From Sphingobacterium tabacisoli (GTDB lineage: Bacteria > Bacteroidota > Bacteroidia > Sphingobacteriales > Sphingobacteriaceae), in NCBI RefSeq assembly GCF_017908035.1, contig NZ_JAEQMU010000006.1:248001-312000 (forward strand): a DNA stretch of 64,000 nt, written 5' to 3'. The first letter of the stretch is position 1. Each line of letters begins with the position of its first letter. Shown here in pieces: positions 17,523-26,811 of the stretch. A model generated the notes under the pieces. The model saw only the letters and a program-made list of their open reading frames with translations, was not told where the DNA came from and did no database searches. Position numbers and translations under genes: made by a program.

Positions 17523-18449
17523 TTATGAATTCTTTTTTGACAGACGAGCAAATACATCATCCATAGAGCTCTTTTCAATCTGGAGTCCCATCAATCCCCA
17601 ACCTTTGGAGACACTATACTCTGCCAGGCGTTGCACCGTATACTTCTCGCCATCGTACCGTAACCTAAATCGGGTTGGACTCAATGATTCCGAGGCATGA
17701 ATACCTTCGATGGCCATCAACATATCTTCTGTCGGCGGATTATCGAGTGTGACGACGAGCGAATTCGGCTCGATATAGTTATCAAACATCTCGAGTGTCC
17801 CCGAAAATACCAGTTGCCCCTCATCAATCATCTTTATTTCCTGGCAGGTAGCCTGTACTTCGGACAAGATATGCGTGGATAGCAAAACAGCTCTCTCTGT
17901 AGCGATTTCGCGGATGAGATGCCTTACTTCAAGAATTTGGTTGGGATCCAAACCATTTGTAGGTTCATCCAACACCACAAACTTTGGATTATGAACGATG
18001 GCCTGTGCGATCCCTACGCGTTGCTGGTATCCGCCGGAAAGATTGCGAAGCAAGCGATTAGAAAAATGGGCAACACCACAGCGCTCTGCCGCGGCTTGCA
18101 CCGCACTAGCTATAGCGGCTTTATCATCCATTTTCAGTTCAGCACAATAGGTCAAGTACTCCTTGACTGTAAAGTCCAAGTGCAACGGCAATTTCTGAGG
18201 CATGAATCCGATTTGCTTTTTTGCATTCACCGGATCCTGTTTCATACTTATGCCATCGATAAAAACCTCGCCTTTACTCTGTTTCAACACACCACAGATG
18301 ATGTTCATGGTCGTCGATTTGCCAGCACCATTGGAACCTAACAAACCCACCACTCCTTTCGAGTCAATCTCAAAACTGATATCTTTTACAGCCCATTGGG
18401 TCGCATACTTATGCGAGAGATCCTCCACTTTTACAAGCGTATTTTGCAT
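17523..18449 (-). CDS. ABC transporter ATP-binding protein (GldA-like)
   Basis: A 308-residue cytoplasmic ATPase that would power the fused permease encoded next. It carries Walker A GSNGAGKST (about residues 38-46), a Q-loop GFMPQ, the ABC signature LSGGYQQR, Walker B FVVLDEP and the switch STHI. A C-terminal extension of about 90 residues ends SSMDDVFARLSK, as in GldA and other ABC-2 exporter ATPases. It is the first gene of the operon with the permease, the double MutS-like protein and the M16 protease; gaps are 21-22 bases throughout. A hairpin separates it from the upstream uptake locus. The family is sure; the transported substrate is unknown. Confidence 0.88.
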   Translation of the reverse strand: MQNTLVKVEDLSHKYATQWAVKDISFEIDSKGVVGLLGSNGAGKSTTMNIICGVLKQSKGEVFIDGISMKQDPVNAKKQIGFMPQKLPLHLDFTVKEYLTYCAELKMDDKAAIASAVQAAAERCGVAHFSNRLLRNLSGGYQQRVGIAQAIVHNPKFVVLDEPTNGLDPNQILEVRHLIREIATERAVLLSTHILSEVQATCQEIKMIDEGQLVFSGTLEMFDNYIEPNSLVVTLDNPPTEDMLMAIEGIHASESLSPTRFRLRYDGEKYTVQRLAEYSVSKGWGLMGLQIEKSSMDDVFARLSKKNS

Positions 18450-18491
18450 AATATTATATAACGTGAGTTTTAATTGCTTGAGTTAGGGGCA

Positions 18492-18521
18492 CACTTGACT
18501 CTCGAATAATAGAGCCAAGTG
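18492..18521 (-). terminator. Probable terminator ending uptake locus A
   Basis: The arms cacttgactct and agagccaagtg pair over 11 positions with one G-T pair around an 8-base loop. It lies 16 bases past the stop of the last gene of locus A and before the GldA-like gene. No strong T-run follows on the minus strand. Confidence 0.45.
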
Positions 18522-18536
18522 CAACCCTAGTTTATT

Positions 18537-19487
18537 TTAGTATCTATCATTAGCTATTGCCCGAACATCAATACCATAGCCATTCTTAAAGTGATTGACC
18601 AAAAGGTCAAATTTCTCCTTGATCAATGGATATTGCAGGTACTTAGCCATTTCTGCATCATTACGCTGTATCAGATGCAACAAATAAGAATTCAAGTCGT
18701 TACTTTTAGCTTGCGTCCAGGCATAACTGCCATTATACCATTCCATCACCGTAACAGCACCGCTCACGGTATTGACAAAATAGCTCCCTGGCAAAAATCC
18801 CCGATTTCTATAAGCGGCATTATTTACTGAGTTTGCTTCCGTCACGGGCAATAGTGGAGCCGCTGTCGTAGCATAATTACTTTTCGTATAGAAAGCTGCC
18901 GGAATTGTCACAATACCATTAGCGACATAATACTCCCAAAGCGCTTTCTGCAGTTCGTTTTTCCGCGCCAGTCTCTCTGCTTTCGATAGCGTGCCTAAGG
19001 ATGCATTCATACCGGCAATGGTAATTCCTTTGCCAAGAATCTTGTAATTGAATACCAGATATGGCTGCCCCGGAGGGCCTGCGGCACCGCGCCAACGTTT
19101 TATAGAGTCCACCATCATAACCCTATACGGTAAGGCGGCCCCTTTTTTCATACTCTCTGGCAGGTATTTGAGCCATATATCATCAATATAGTCGAGCATA
19201 GCTCCAGTATATTTAGGGTCTCCCAGCACAATAGAGTCTATTGCACTGTTGCCGCTGCCCGTCGATTGGCTCCAGGAGAAATCCTTTTGCGTCACCACAT
19301 AGAGAAAATATGACCCGTACTTGTCTTTTAATGCCTGAATACGATCATTGTCCGCTTTCGAGGCATTGCCCTGTGGCAGGATATAGTCTGGTTGTATATG
19401 GATTTCTGGTTCCAATTTGTCTTTATCACTGCACCCCCATAGCAGTGTATAGCATAGGATCGTCAGTATATATATTCTTACATTCAT
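18537..19487 (-). CDS. SusCD-associated lipoprotein related to zinc metallohydrolases, HExxH motif lost
   Basis: A 316-residue surface lipoprotein, with a signal ending LLWGC and the lipidated cysteine at C19. The overall plan recalls the substrate import-associated zinc metallohydrolase lipoproteins (TIGR04549, Peptidase_Mx1-like) found after SusCD pairs. This includes the helix before IPAAFYTKSNY, a GFLPGSYF segment and the closing FKNGYGIDVRAIAN. Where that family has a HExxH helix, this protein reads ARKNELQKALW (about 174-184). No HExxH occurs anywhere, and the later acidic ligand region also seems changed (KSNDLNSYLL). It is probably a non-catalytic binding lipoprotein. It lies 29 bases after susD in locus A. 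The family link is from memory and moderately sure; absence of HExxH is directly seen. Confidence 0.65.
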   Translation of the reverse strand: MNVRIYILTILCYTLLWGCSDKDKLEPEIHIQPDYILPQGNASKADNDRIQALKDKYGSYFLYVVTQKDFSWSQSTGSGNSAIDSIVLGDPKYTGAMLDYIDDIWLKYLPESMKKGAALPYRVMMVDSIKRWRGAAGPPGQPYLVFNYKILGKGITIAGMNASLGTLSKAERLARKNELQKALWEYYVANGIVTIPAAFYTKSNYATTAAPLLPVTEANSVNNAAYRNRGFLPGSYFVNTVSGAVTVMEWYNGSYAWTQAKSNDLNSYLLHLIQRNDAEMAKYLQYPLIKEKFDLLVNHFKNGYGIDVRAIANDRY

Positions 19488-19516
19488 GTCTACTGTTGAT
19501 TAATTATTACTATGGT

Positions 19517-20941
19517 CTATTTAGGATTTCGTTCACCCATAATTCCAGATGGATTTTGCTGCATCTGTGGATTTGCCAATAGAAGGCTGTTGGCAAAAGG
19601 AACGGTATACATCGCATCGTTTTTCTCTAACACATATGTCTGCACATTCTCCCCTGCTGCATTCAGGTAACGATGTTCGATAGCAGGCATGCCATAGCGT
19701 CGCAAATCAAACCATCGAAATCCCTCATAACAAAATTCTTTGCGTCGCTCGCCACGTATTATCTCCAACAACGCAGTCGCATCTGTAAAGCTATGGTCGA
19801 CGTAGTCTGTTATCCTATTACGGCGCAGGGTGTTCAGATCTTTGGATGCCGCTTCTGTTTTCCTTTGCTGTGCATAGGCTTCGGCTCTATTCAAAAGTGC
19901 CTCCGAACTACGCATCACCTGTTTCAGTGAAGCTCCTGTAGGTAACTTACTCAGGATATGCCAGTCTGGATTTGTTTTTGAGAAGTAGGTACTTCGCACA
20001 TCTTTTACATCAAATGATGCGACCAGTCCACGGTTAGGGATATATGGATACTGTCCGGGCTGGGTAGCTCCTCCATAAACCCATTCTACCTCTGGATTAT
20101 CGTAACTCAGATAATTATTTGAGTTTGTTGCCCAAGGTAACAACTGTGCCACACGACCTCCCTTTTCAAATACGGCATTGGCGTGTTTTATACAATTGTC
20201 CCAATCTTCCATATGTAAGTATATTCGCGAAAGCAGGATATGTATCGCCCGCTGGTTGATATGAAAATCTCCTCTTACAATGTCTAGAGGTTCCATCAAT
20301 CGAGAAGCTTCATTTAAATCCGCCAATACCTGACTATAGACCTCCTTTACCTTTACTCGTTTGAAAAAATTCTCTTCCAATCCGGAATGCAGTTTCAACG
20401 GTACAGCCAAAGACTCTGGATTTGTACTATATGGCTCTCCATAGATATTTACGAGTTGAAAATAGAGGTAAGCCCGTACAGCCAGCGCTTCTGCCTTGAC
20501 CCTATCCTTGGCAGATTCGATACCGATAGCTTTATCAATATTGTCCAATATAGCGTTGCAGCCCATAATCCAGACATAGTAACGTGCATAGGGTGTCGAT
20601 GCGGGGGCTATTGCATACTCGACACCATTACCATCCCTATCCACGAAGGAAGGCTGCCAAGAAAATGTTGGCAACAATCCCTTAGCTGCACTTGATCCAA
20701 GCTGACTCGCATCCATTGCAAACTCTACATCATCATCCATATAATAGGTAAAATTGGATGGATCCGGCTTGTCATCAGGATACCCTGACCCCAGCAATAG
20801 CTCTTTGTAATCGACCACTGTCTTAGGGATCACCTCGTCCTGCGACTCTTCTTTCAGAAAGTCATTACAAGACAACATACAGCACAGTACCCCTATCGTG
20901 CCTAGCGTACGCGTAATATTTTTTATATATAAGGTTTTCAT
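19517..20941 (-). CDS. SusD/RagB-family nutrient-binding lipoprotein (locus A)
   Basis: A 474-residue outer-membrane lipoprotein that caps the SusC channel and binds its ligand. The lipobox MLSC is followed by NDFLKEESQDEVIPK, a typical SusD start. Helical TPR-like segments fill the middle (AYLYFQLVNIYGEPY, LLSRIYLHMEDWDNCIKHANAV). The C-terminal third has EALLNRAEAYAQQ and EIIRGERRKEFCYEGFRWFDLRRYG, the SusD hallmark. It is 20 bases downstream of its susC. The substrate cannot be read, but the metallohydrolase-type passenger after it hints at peptides or a glycoprotein rather than a plain polysaccharide. Confidence 0.93.
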   Translation of the reverse strand: MKTLYIKNITRTLGTIGVLCCMLSCNDFLKEESQDEVIPKTVVDYKELLLGSGYPDDKPDPSNFTYYMDDDVEFAMDASQLGSSAAKGLLPTFSWQPSFVDRDGNGVEYAIAPASTPYARYYVWIMGCNAILDNIDKAIGIESAKDRVKAEALAVRAYLYFQLVNIYGEPYSTNPESLAVPLKLHSGLEENFFKRVKVKEVYSQVLADLNEASRLMEPLDIVRGDFHINQRAIHILLSRIYLHMEDWDNCIKHANAVFEKGGRVAQLLPWATNSNNYLSYDNPEVEWVYGGATQPGQYPYIPNRGLVASFDVKDVRSTYFSKTNPDWHILSKLPTGASLKQVMRSSEALLNRAEAYAQQRKTEAASKDLNTLRRNRITDYVDHSFTDATALLEIIRGERRKEFCYEGFRWFDLRRYGMPAIEHRYLNAAGENVQTYVLEKNDAMYTVPFANSLLLANPQMQQNPSGIMGERNPK

Positions 20942-20961
20942 TGTTATCGTACTTAAGTATA

Positions 20962-23900
20962 TTATAATGACATATTAAGCCCTATCGATCCCGTACGGCG
21001 TGCTGGCCAACTTCCCGTTTCGGGGTCATAGCCCTGCCATGCTTTATCAAATGTGATCAGGAACGGATTGGTCAGACTTGCAGAAAAGCTCAGTCTTTTT
21101 ATATGTAATTTTTTTAGAGTTTGTGCTGGCAGGTCAAAGGTCAATCCTATTGACCGACAACGTATAAAATCAGCATCGGCGACCCTTCTATCAGACATAC
21201 TGTACATTTCGTATGGGCTCATCATTGCTCCAGTTGCAATAGTTGGAAGCGTGACCAATATCTGATTAGGATTTCCGGGAGGTATTGCCGGAATATCTGT
21301 CAATAATTCGTCACCTGGTTTTTTCCAGCGATCCAACAAGAAGCGTGAAGCGTTTTGATCTGGCAATGGAGCTCCCGAATTATTGTAAATGATAGGCAGG
21401 CGTTTTTGATTTCCGAATGCAACTGCAAATTGCGTCCTTAATGAAAAGCTCTTATAACGGATGCTAGTAGATACCCCTCCCGAAAAATCAGGCTCGAGTT
21501 TTCCCGACCTGACCAGGTAGTCCAAGTCATTGTCCGTCTGCGTTATATCCATATAGCCAAAGGTGGGAACTCCCTTAGCATTCAAACCGTTATACGCGTA
21601 GGAATAGAATGTCGAATAAGCCTCCCCATTCATGATTGCAGTTCCTGCAAGAAAATCCGCTCGTTTATTGATACGCTCGTTGTTAAGCAACTTGTTACGT
21701 GTAAATCCAGAGTTGACCGATACTTGCCAATTAAAATCTTTAGTACGAATAGGGACGACATTAACGATAAAATCATAGCCTCTGTTTTCAATTTTAGACC
21801 CCAACACAATCGCCGACGCCATACCATTTTCAATAGGCACATCACGCGCGGCCAATACATCTCCTTTTTTGGCAAACATATTTGCTGTTGCATTGAGGCG
21901 ACCATCCAAAAAGGAAATATCGAGTCCCAGATTGTAGGACTTTGTTTTTTCCCATCCAAGATTTGGATAGGGTAGAGATAGTATCGATAAGGTATATTGC
22001 TGGAAGTAAGGATTCAATCCCCCATCACGCGCTATCAGATAGGGCGACACCGCTTCTACAGCATTTCCTTGATACCCGTATGAACCATAGATATCCAACG
22101 CTCCCATCCAAGATTGCTGTTTAAAGAAAGCCTCATTGCCCACACGCCATTTGGCCCCTAAAGACCAAGTTGGTGCAAAACGTTTATTCTGATCCTGTCC
22201 AAAGCGGTTGGAAGCATCCAAACGACCGCTAAAATTGATGACATAACGGTTGTCATAACCATATACAGCTGTCAGATATTCGCTCAAATAATTGGTCCGT
22301 GCATTGACGATACGCGAATTGCTACGCATAGCATCGTGTAAATTTTCGACTCCCCGGTTACCTACGAGTTCTGGGTTCTGCGGTACCGGAGCATATTTTT
22401 CGCCGCGGTAGTGCAGGTAACCATAACGCGTATCCGTACTACCGGTCTGCAAGCCGCCACGCGCCTCAATTCCCAGCTGCGCTGTAACGCTATGCTTTAC
22501 GGAAAAGGTCTTGTTATACACAATATTATTCCTAAACGTATATCCAGTACTCACAGCATTGTTGAGAATTACCAAACCTCCAAAAGGCAACCGTGTCGAT
22601 TTTTCTTCTGCCGAATTAGATGGCACTGAGCCAAACTCGTACCCTCGGATATTGGTCACATAGTTACTCAACTCAGTAGCATAATTTTTAGAATCCGTGC
22701 TGCTACCCGTATAAGAAAACAACCCTTGATACTCGAAATCTGAGGTCATTTTGTATCTTACATCCACACTTGTGGCGAGATTTCGTGTGGTACTGGTATT
22801 ACCTGTATTATCCAATTCGTTCTGGATATTGTAGAGATAGCTCATCTTTCCAGGTATTGCCGTGCTCGTTGTCCCAAATTTTTCATGGTAGAAAAACGTT
22901 CCGTCCTCATTGTACATCGGTAAGGTACGTGACGTATTCAAAGCATAATTAAGTGGATTGACTCCAAACGCAAAGCCATCCGTCTTTCTAGTGCCTCCGT
23001 TGAGTAATAAATTGACCGAAAGTTTATCACTAAACCGCAGTGTCGTATTTGAACTGGCCGAGAACGAAGTCAAATTATTTCCTGTGGCTTCTCCCAGTTG
23101 ATTCTGAAAACTGAAACCAGTGCGATTCGTTAATTTTTCCGTCCCCCCTGATACATTCACATTATGTGTTTGGCTGATCGGATTACGGAATAACAAATCG
23201 AACCAATCGGTATTCATATACTCCATTTTACGAAATTCACGCATGTAGGTATCATAATCAATTTCCTTATTCTGTAACCGTTGCACCAATCCACCATAGC
23301 CTATCGGTAATATCGTATGGGTATAACTATCCCTGCCTTCATAGATTTCTTTCGACAGTTGCATCAATTCCTGAGAGTTCATCAGATTGTAATCTGAATA
23401 ACGCGGTCTCCTCCCCAACGAAATATCGGTTCCGTAGGTAACCGCTACCGTTCCTGGCTTAGCCTTTTTCGTTTTAATAACGATAACCCCATTTGCTGCC
23501 TGTGAACCATAAATGGCTGTTGCAGACGCATCCTTCAGGACTGTAATCGTCTCGATATCCGAGGGACTGAGCCACGAGATAGCATTAGCGGCCAATAAGC
23601 TCATGTCGTTCATATCACCACTCAAGGAACCGACACCGTCCTGCATAGGGACAGGATTACGCTGTACTATTCCATCCACCACCCACACTGGCTCTTGGTT
23701 GCCCAGCAACGTTGAGGTACCTCGTACGCGAATCTTAGCTGTCGCCCCTACCTGCCCCGAAGGCATCGTAACCAACATTCCTGGCACAATCCCTTGTAAC
23801 ATTTGGTCTATGCTTACCTCACCAGCGATTTTTATATCATCTGCCCGCACTGTAAATGCGGAACCTGTAAATTTACTTTTATCGATATCCATGTATCCTG

Positions 23901-24573
23901 TCACAACGACATCATCAATCGCGTTATTACTATGGGCCAAGACAACCGTAAAACGAGCCGAAAAATCATTAAAGAACTCAGGTTTTACGTTGTCTGGCAT
24001 AGGATTTTTACTAGCATTATATACTTGAAAACGTACGGATTCGTAACCAACAGAGGAGATACTCACCTCTGCATTCCGAGGTACATTTGGGAAAACAAAA
24101 TATCCTTGTTGATTGGTAGAAACGCCCAGGTTCTCTGCACCGACCAGATGCACAGTCGCACTCGGTATGGGTCTACCTACGCTATCCACAATAGCACCGG
24201 ATATTGTAATCTTATCTTGTTGTTGTGTTGTACTTGCGGTGTTGTCTGTTTGCTTCTTTTTGTAGATAAATATACTTTTACCTTCAATTTTTGCCCCAAG
24301 GTTGGAGCCACTCAAAACATAGGTCATAAACTCTGCCAAGGGCATTTCCTTGACATTGACATCGACAGGGGGAACATCTTTCAAGAGTGTATTCGCTCCA
24401 GAAACTCCAAAACCCGTCTGCTGATAGACCATATTAAAAACGTCTGGAAGACGTATTTTCCGTTTAGAAAGGGTGATATTTTGTGCTGACAGTAAGGGGA
24501 TACCCCATATACTGAGAACCATAAACGCCCATAAACTTCTCTTCGTTAAGTTAAGTTGGTATTTATTCATCAA
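20962..24573 (-). CDS. SusC/RagA TonB-dependent transducer (locus A)
   Basis: A 1203-residue outer-membrane TonB-dependent receptor. In order: signal peptide (to about residue 30), an STN signalling domain (about 33-107, ending GKSIFIYKKK), a carboxypeptidase-like beta sandwich (about 122-200), a plug (from about 230, with VRGTSTLLGNQEPVWVVDG and VLKDASATAIYGSQAANGVI) and the beta-barrel. The STN domain marks it as a transducer that contacts the FecR protein encoded just upstream. Two adjacent ATGs (24573, 24570) are possible starts. It forms a complex with the SusD protein encoded 20 bases downstream. Ligand unknown. Confidence 0.94.
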   Translation of the reverse strand: MMNKYQLNLTKRSLWAFMVLSIWGIPLLSAQNITLSKRKIRLPDVFNMVYQQTGFGVSGANTLLKDVPPVDVNVKEMPLAEFMTYVLSGSNLGAKIEGKSIFIYKKKQTDNTASTTQQQDKITISGAIVDSVGRPIPSATVHLVGAENLGVSTNQQGYFVFPNVPRNAEVSISSVGYESVRFQVYNASKNPMPDNVKPEFFNDFSARFTVVLAHSNNAIDDVVVTGYMDIDKSKFTGSAFTVRADDIKIAGEVSIDQMLQGIVPGMLVTMPSGQVGATAKIRVRGTSTLLGNQEPVWVVDGIVQRNPVPMQDGVGSLSGDMNDMSLLAANAISWLSPSDIETITVLKDASATAIYGSQAANGVIVIKTKKAKPGTVAVTYGTDISLGRRPRYSDYNLMNSQELMQLSKEIYEGRDSYTHTILPIGYGGLVQRLQNKEIDYDTYMREFRKMEYMNTDWFDLLFRNPISQTHNVNVSGGTEKLTNRTGFSFQNQLGEATGNNLTSFSASSNTTLRFSDKLSVNLLLNGGTRKTDGFAFGVNPLNYALNTSRTLPMYNEDGTFFYHEKFGTTSTAIPGKMSYLYNIQNELDNTGNTSTTRNLATSVDVRYKMTSDFEYQGLFSYTGSSTDSKNYATELSNYVTNIRGYEFGSVPSNSAEEKSTRLPFGGLVILNNAVSTGYTFRNNIVYNKTFSVKHSVTAQLGIEARGGLQTGSTDTRYGYLHYRGEKYAPVPQNPELVGNRGVENLHDAMRSNSRIVNARTNYLSEYLTAVYGYDNRYVINFSGRLDASNRFGQDQNKRFAPTWSLGAKWRVGNEAFFKQQSWMGALDIYGSYGYQGNAVEAVSPYLIARDGGLNPYFQQYTLSILSLPYPNLGWEKTKSYNLGLDISFLDGRLNATANMFAKKGDVLAARDVPIENGMASAIVLGSKIENRGYDFIVNVVPIRTKDFNWQVSVNSGFTRNKLLNNERINKRADFLAGTAIMNGEAYSTFYSYAYNGLNAKGVPTFGYMDITQTDNDLDYLVRSGKLEPDFSGGVSTSIRYKSFSLRTQFAVAFGNQKRLPIIYNNSGAPLPDQNASRFLLDRWKKPGDELLTDIPAIPPGNPNQILVTLPTIATGAMMSPYEMYSMSDRRVADADFIRCRSIGLTFDLPAQTLKKLHIKRLSFSASLTNPFLITFDKAWQGYDPETGSWPARRTGSIGLNMSL

Positions 24574-24652
24574 ATTAAATAGGTTAGTATTTAAAACTCG
24601 GTGTTTTATTCAATTGTTAGTTATTCAAATGGTTTAGGTGATTAGGTGTTCC

Positions 24653-25819
24653 TCATTTGCCCTCCTTTCTTTTGTTGACGATGACCAATTTGCTTTTTCT
24701 TTGCCCATCATAGGTCGTAAGACGATAGGTAATATCAGCACTCTTCAAAAGATGGAGAATCGCAATTAGTTTTTCTGAACGATGAGCACGTCCAAAAAAA
24801 GAAACGTTTGGTACTTCCCCCTCGTACTCGACGTCTACGTTATACCACCGTGCCAATTCGTCCATTACCTCGGTCAGCTTTTTACCTTCAAATGAAAACA
24901 GGCCATTCTTCCAGGCAATTTCATGTTGAACATCGACCATCCTAACCGCTACCTGTTCTCCCTTCATGTGGGCTTGATGTCCAGGAACAAGAAAGACACC
25001 TTTCTCCAATTCTGGTCCCTTTCCATGAACCGAGACTTTGCCCGTTACCAAGGACACCTTTGTCGATAATGCAGGGCTATATCCCTGTACATTGAACTGG
25101 GTGCCATGTACCTGTACCTGATAATCACCTACAGCTACGATAAAAGGCTTCAATTCTCCATGATCAACATTACTTGGCTGTTTAGCTACGGTGAAATAAG
25201 CTTCACCACTCAACTCCACCTTCCGTTCTTCTCCTTTAAAAACGACTGGATAACGTAATGAGGAGGCCGCATTGAGGATCACTATACTCCCATCAGATAA
25301 GGCTACCTGATACTGCCCTCCATGAGGGACCGATACTGTCACATATTCGTATTTCTCTACATTGAGCAACCCATCGCCATCTTTGTAATAGATATGGTTG
25401 TCCAACATCTGTATCCCTCTTTGCTCATCATCCAGCTTAACTGAACTACCGTCTGAAAATGTAAGCATCACATCATTGCCATCTTTTTCAGGCATTAATT
25501 TTTCACTTTGTGATAAGGCCCCCTCTACCTCCAGGATACGGATATCATCAGCTGGCTGAAACAAGAAAGTACGGACTAGAAAAAATAAAGCGATACAGGC
25601 TGCTGCAGTATAGGGAATCCATCTATACCAACGTACCACCGGCTTATTCAGCCGATTCCATACGATAGAGACATCCTCTATAAGGAAATTCTCTCCATAC
25701 TCTTCGACAGGGGCAGTATGGTCCGACAGATACCATGATTCTAGGAAAACCAGATCTTCTTCCGTTGCAGTTCCTGCCCGGTAACGCTCCAATAATGCTA
25801 TTAATTCTTGTTCCTGCAT
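24653..25819 (-). CDS. FecR-family anti-sigma factor (locus A)
   Basis: A 388-residue inner-membrane regulator. The N-terminal cytoplasmic part (about 1-65) should bind the ECF sigma factor. One membrane span lies at about 68-85 (YTAAACIALFFLVRTF). The periplasmic FecR domain has the conserved stretch YVTVSVPHGGQYQVALSDGS, then VVLNAASSLRYP-like and LSGEAYFTV patterns. The C-terminal domain (KKLTEVMDELARWYNVDVEYEG) is the usual DUF4974 that contacts the SusC STN domain. It lies between its sigma gene and its susC. The role is well established for the family. Confidence 0.93.
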   Translation of the reverse strand: MQEQELIALLERYRAGTATEEDLVFLESWYLSDHTAPVEEYGENFLIEDVSIVWNRLNKPVVRWYRWIPYTAAACIALFFLVRTFLFQPADDIRILEVEGALSQSEKLMPEKDGNDVMLTFSDGSSVKLDDEQRGIQMLDNHIYYKDGDGLLNVEKYEYVTVSVPHGGQYQVALSDGSIVILNAASSLRYPVVFKGEERKVELSGEAYFTVAKQPSNVDHGELKPFIVAVGDYQVQVHGTQFNVQGYSPALSTKVSLVTGKVSVHGKGPELEKGVFLVPGHQAHMKGEQVAVRMVDVQHEIAWKNGLFSFEGKKLTEVMDELARWYNVDVEYEGEVPNVSFFGRAHRSEKLIAILHLLKSADITYRLTTYDGQRKSKLVIVNKRKEGK

Positions 25820-25911
25820 ATCAGCTTATCTTTAGATATCGATGCATGACTGCACCGATTCTATCTGCCCTATATACCAATGACAAGGAAGTCAAACGCA
25901 ACAGGTAATTA

Positions 25912-25934
25912 AAAATTGAATTTTTTTCAATTTT
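25912..25934 (-). terminator. AT-rich hairpin between sigma and fecR genes of locus A
   Basis: The arms aaaattgaa and ttcaatttt pair perfectly over 9 bases around a five-T loop. It lies in the 158-base gap after the sigma gene and could end or attenuate its transcript before fecR. Its all-AT stem makes the call weak. Confidence 0.35.
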
Positions 25935-25977
25935 CTCTATTAAGCTTAAAAATTGGAACTATTCTAGGAGAAGAGAT

Positions 25978-26547
25978 CTAACGGAATAAAAACAACAAGT
26001 ATACCAGTAGCCCTAACTTATCTCTCAATATCTTCAACGCATTAGTAATATGCTTACTGACAGTCTGCTCAGAAAGCCCTAATCGGATAGCTATCTCTTG
26101 ATGGCTCAAATGTTCTTTACGGCTCAACTCAAAAACTTCGCGCATCTTAGGTGAGAGCCGCTCTATTTCTGATTCGATCAATATTGCTAGTTCTTTTTCA
26201 CGGATGGCCTGGTCGACAATAGGCACGCCCTGAGCGGCAAAATGGCGCATAGAGTCTAGGTATTTTTGCTGAACCCCTTGTCGAGCGATCTGGTTAAGAA
26301 TCACATTTCGTACAGAAGTGTATAGAAATCCTGATAGATTTTTGCTGAACACCAACTCTTTCCTTTTTCCCCAGATTGTTGTAAACACTTCTTGAACAAT
26401 ATCTTTGGCTTCATCCCGATCCTGCGTTTTGTTGTAAGCATGATTTAGCAACAATAATGCATATCTATTGTACAGTTCAGTATAGGCTCCCCTATCATCT
26501 TCCCGTATCAATTGGGCTAAATCTAAATCTGTAAGTTTGCTGTACAT
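25978..26547 (-). CDS. ECF RNA polymerase sigma-70 factor (locus A)
   Basis: A 189-residue sigma factor with region 2 (LIREDDRGAYTELYNRYA through DEAKDIVQEVFTTIWGKR) and region 4 (LSPKMREVFELSRKEHLSHQEIAIRLGLSEQTVSKHI). The open frame extends upstream to 26625, but the ATG at 26547 (MYSKLTDLDLAQLI) places the start where Bacteroidota ECF factors normally begin, so it is preferred. It is paired with the FecR protein encoded 158 bases downstream and should drive the locus A susCD genes on ligand signalling. Confidence 0.92.
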   Translation of the reverse strand: MYSKLTDLDLAQLIREDDRGAYTELYNRYALLLLNHAYNKTQDRDEAKDIVQEVFTTIWGKRKELVFSKNLSGFLYTSVRNVILNQIARQGVQQKYLDSMRHFAAQGVPIVDQAIREKELAILIESEIERLSPKMREVFELSRKEHLSHQEIAIRLGLSEQTVSKHITNALKILRDKLGLLVYLLFLFR

Positions 26548-26811
26548 CAGGCGGGTAATTGACAAGCAAAAATAGAAAGTAATTTTAGGATTACAAAACA
26601 TGCTTTCTAGATGCATCAGAAACACAAGATCTCAACAGTCTCTTAGAAAGGGGGGTATCCCGTAATACTAGAGAATCAATAACAACCAATTATCCCACTA
26701 GCTGATGTTTTTATTTTCTTTATCTTAGTCAGCATCAAGACGCCACCGAGATATCATCAGATTAGCGCGTCCTGAAAACGTAATGATCAACGCTTAAAAA
26801 AGGAATAGACA

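Noticed and set aside
15173..18449. Reading the ABC operon as evidence of gliding motility
   Set aside because: Only GldA/F/G-like proteins are present and these occur widely in non-gliding Bacteroidota; no core gld/spr motor genes are in the window.
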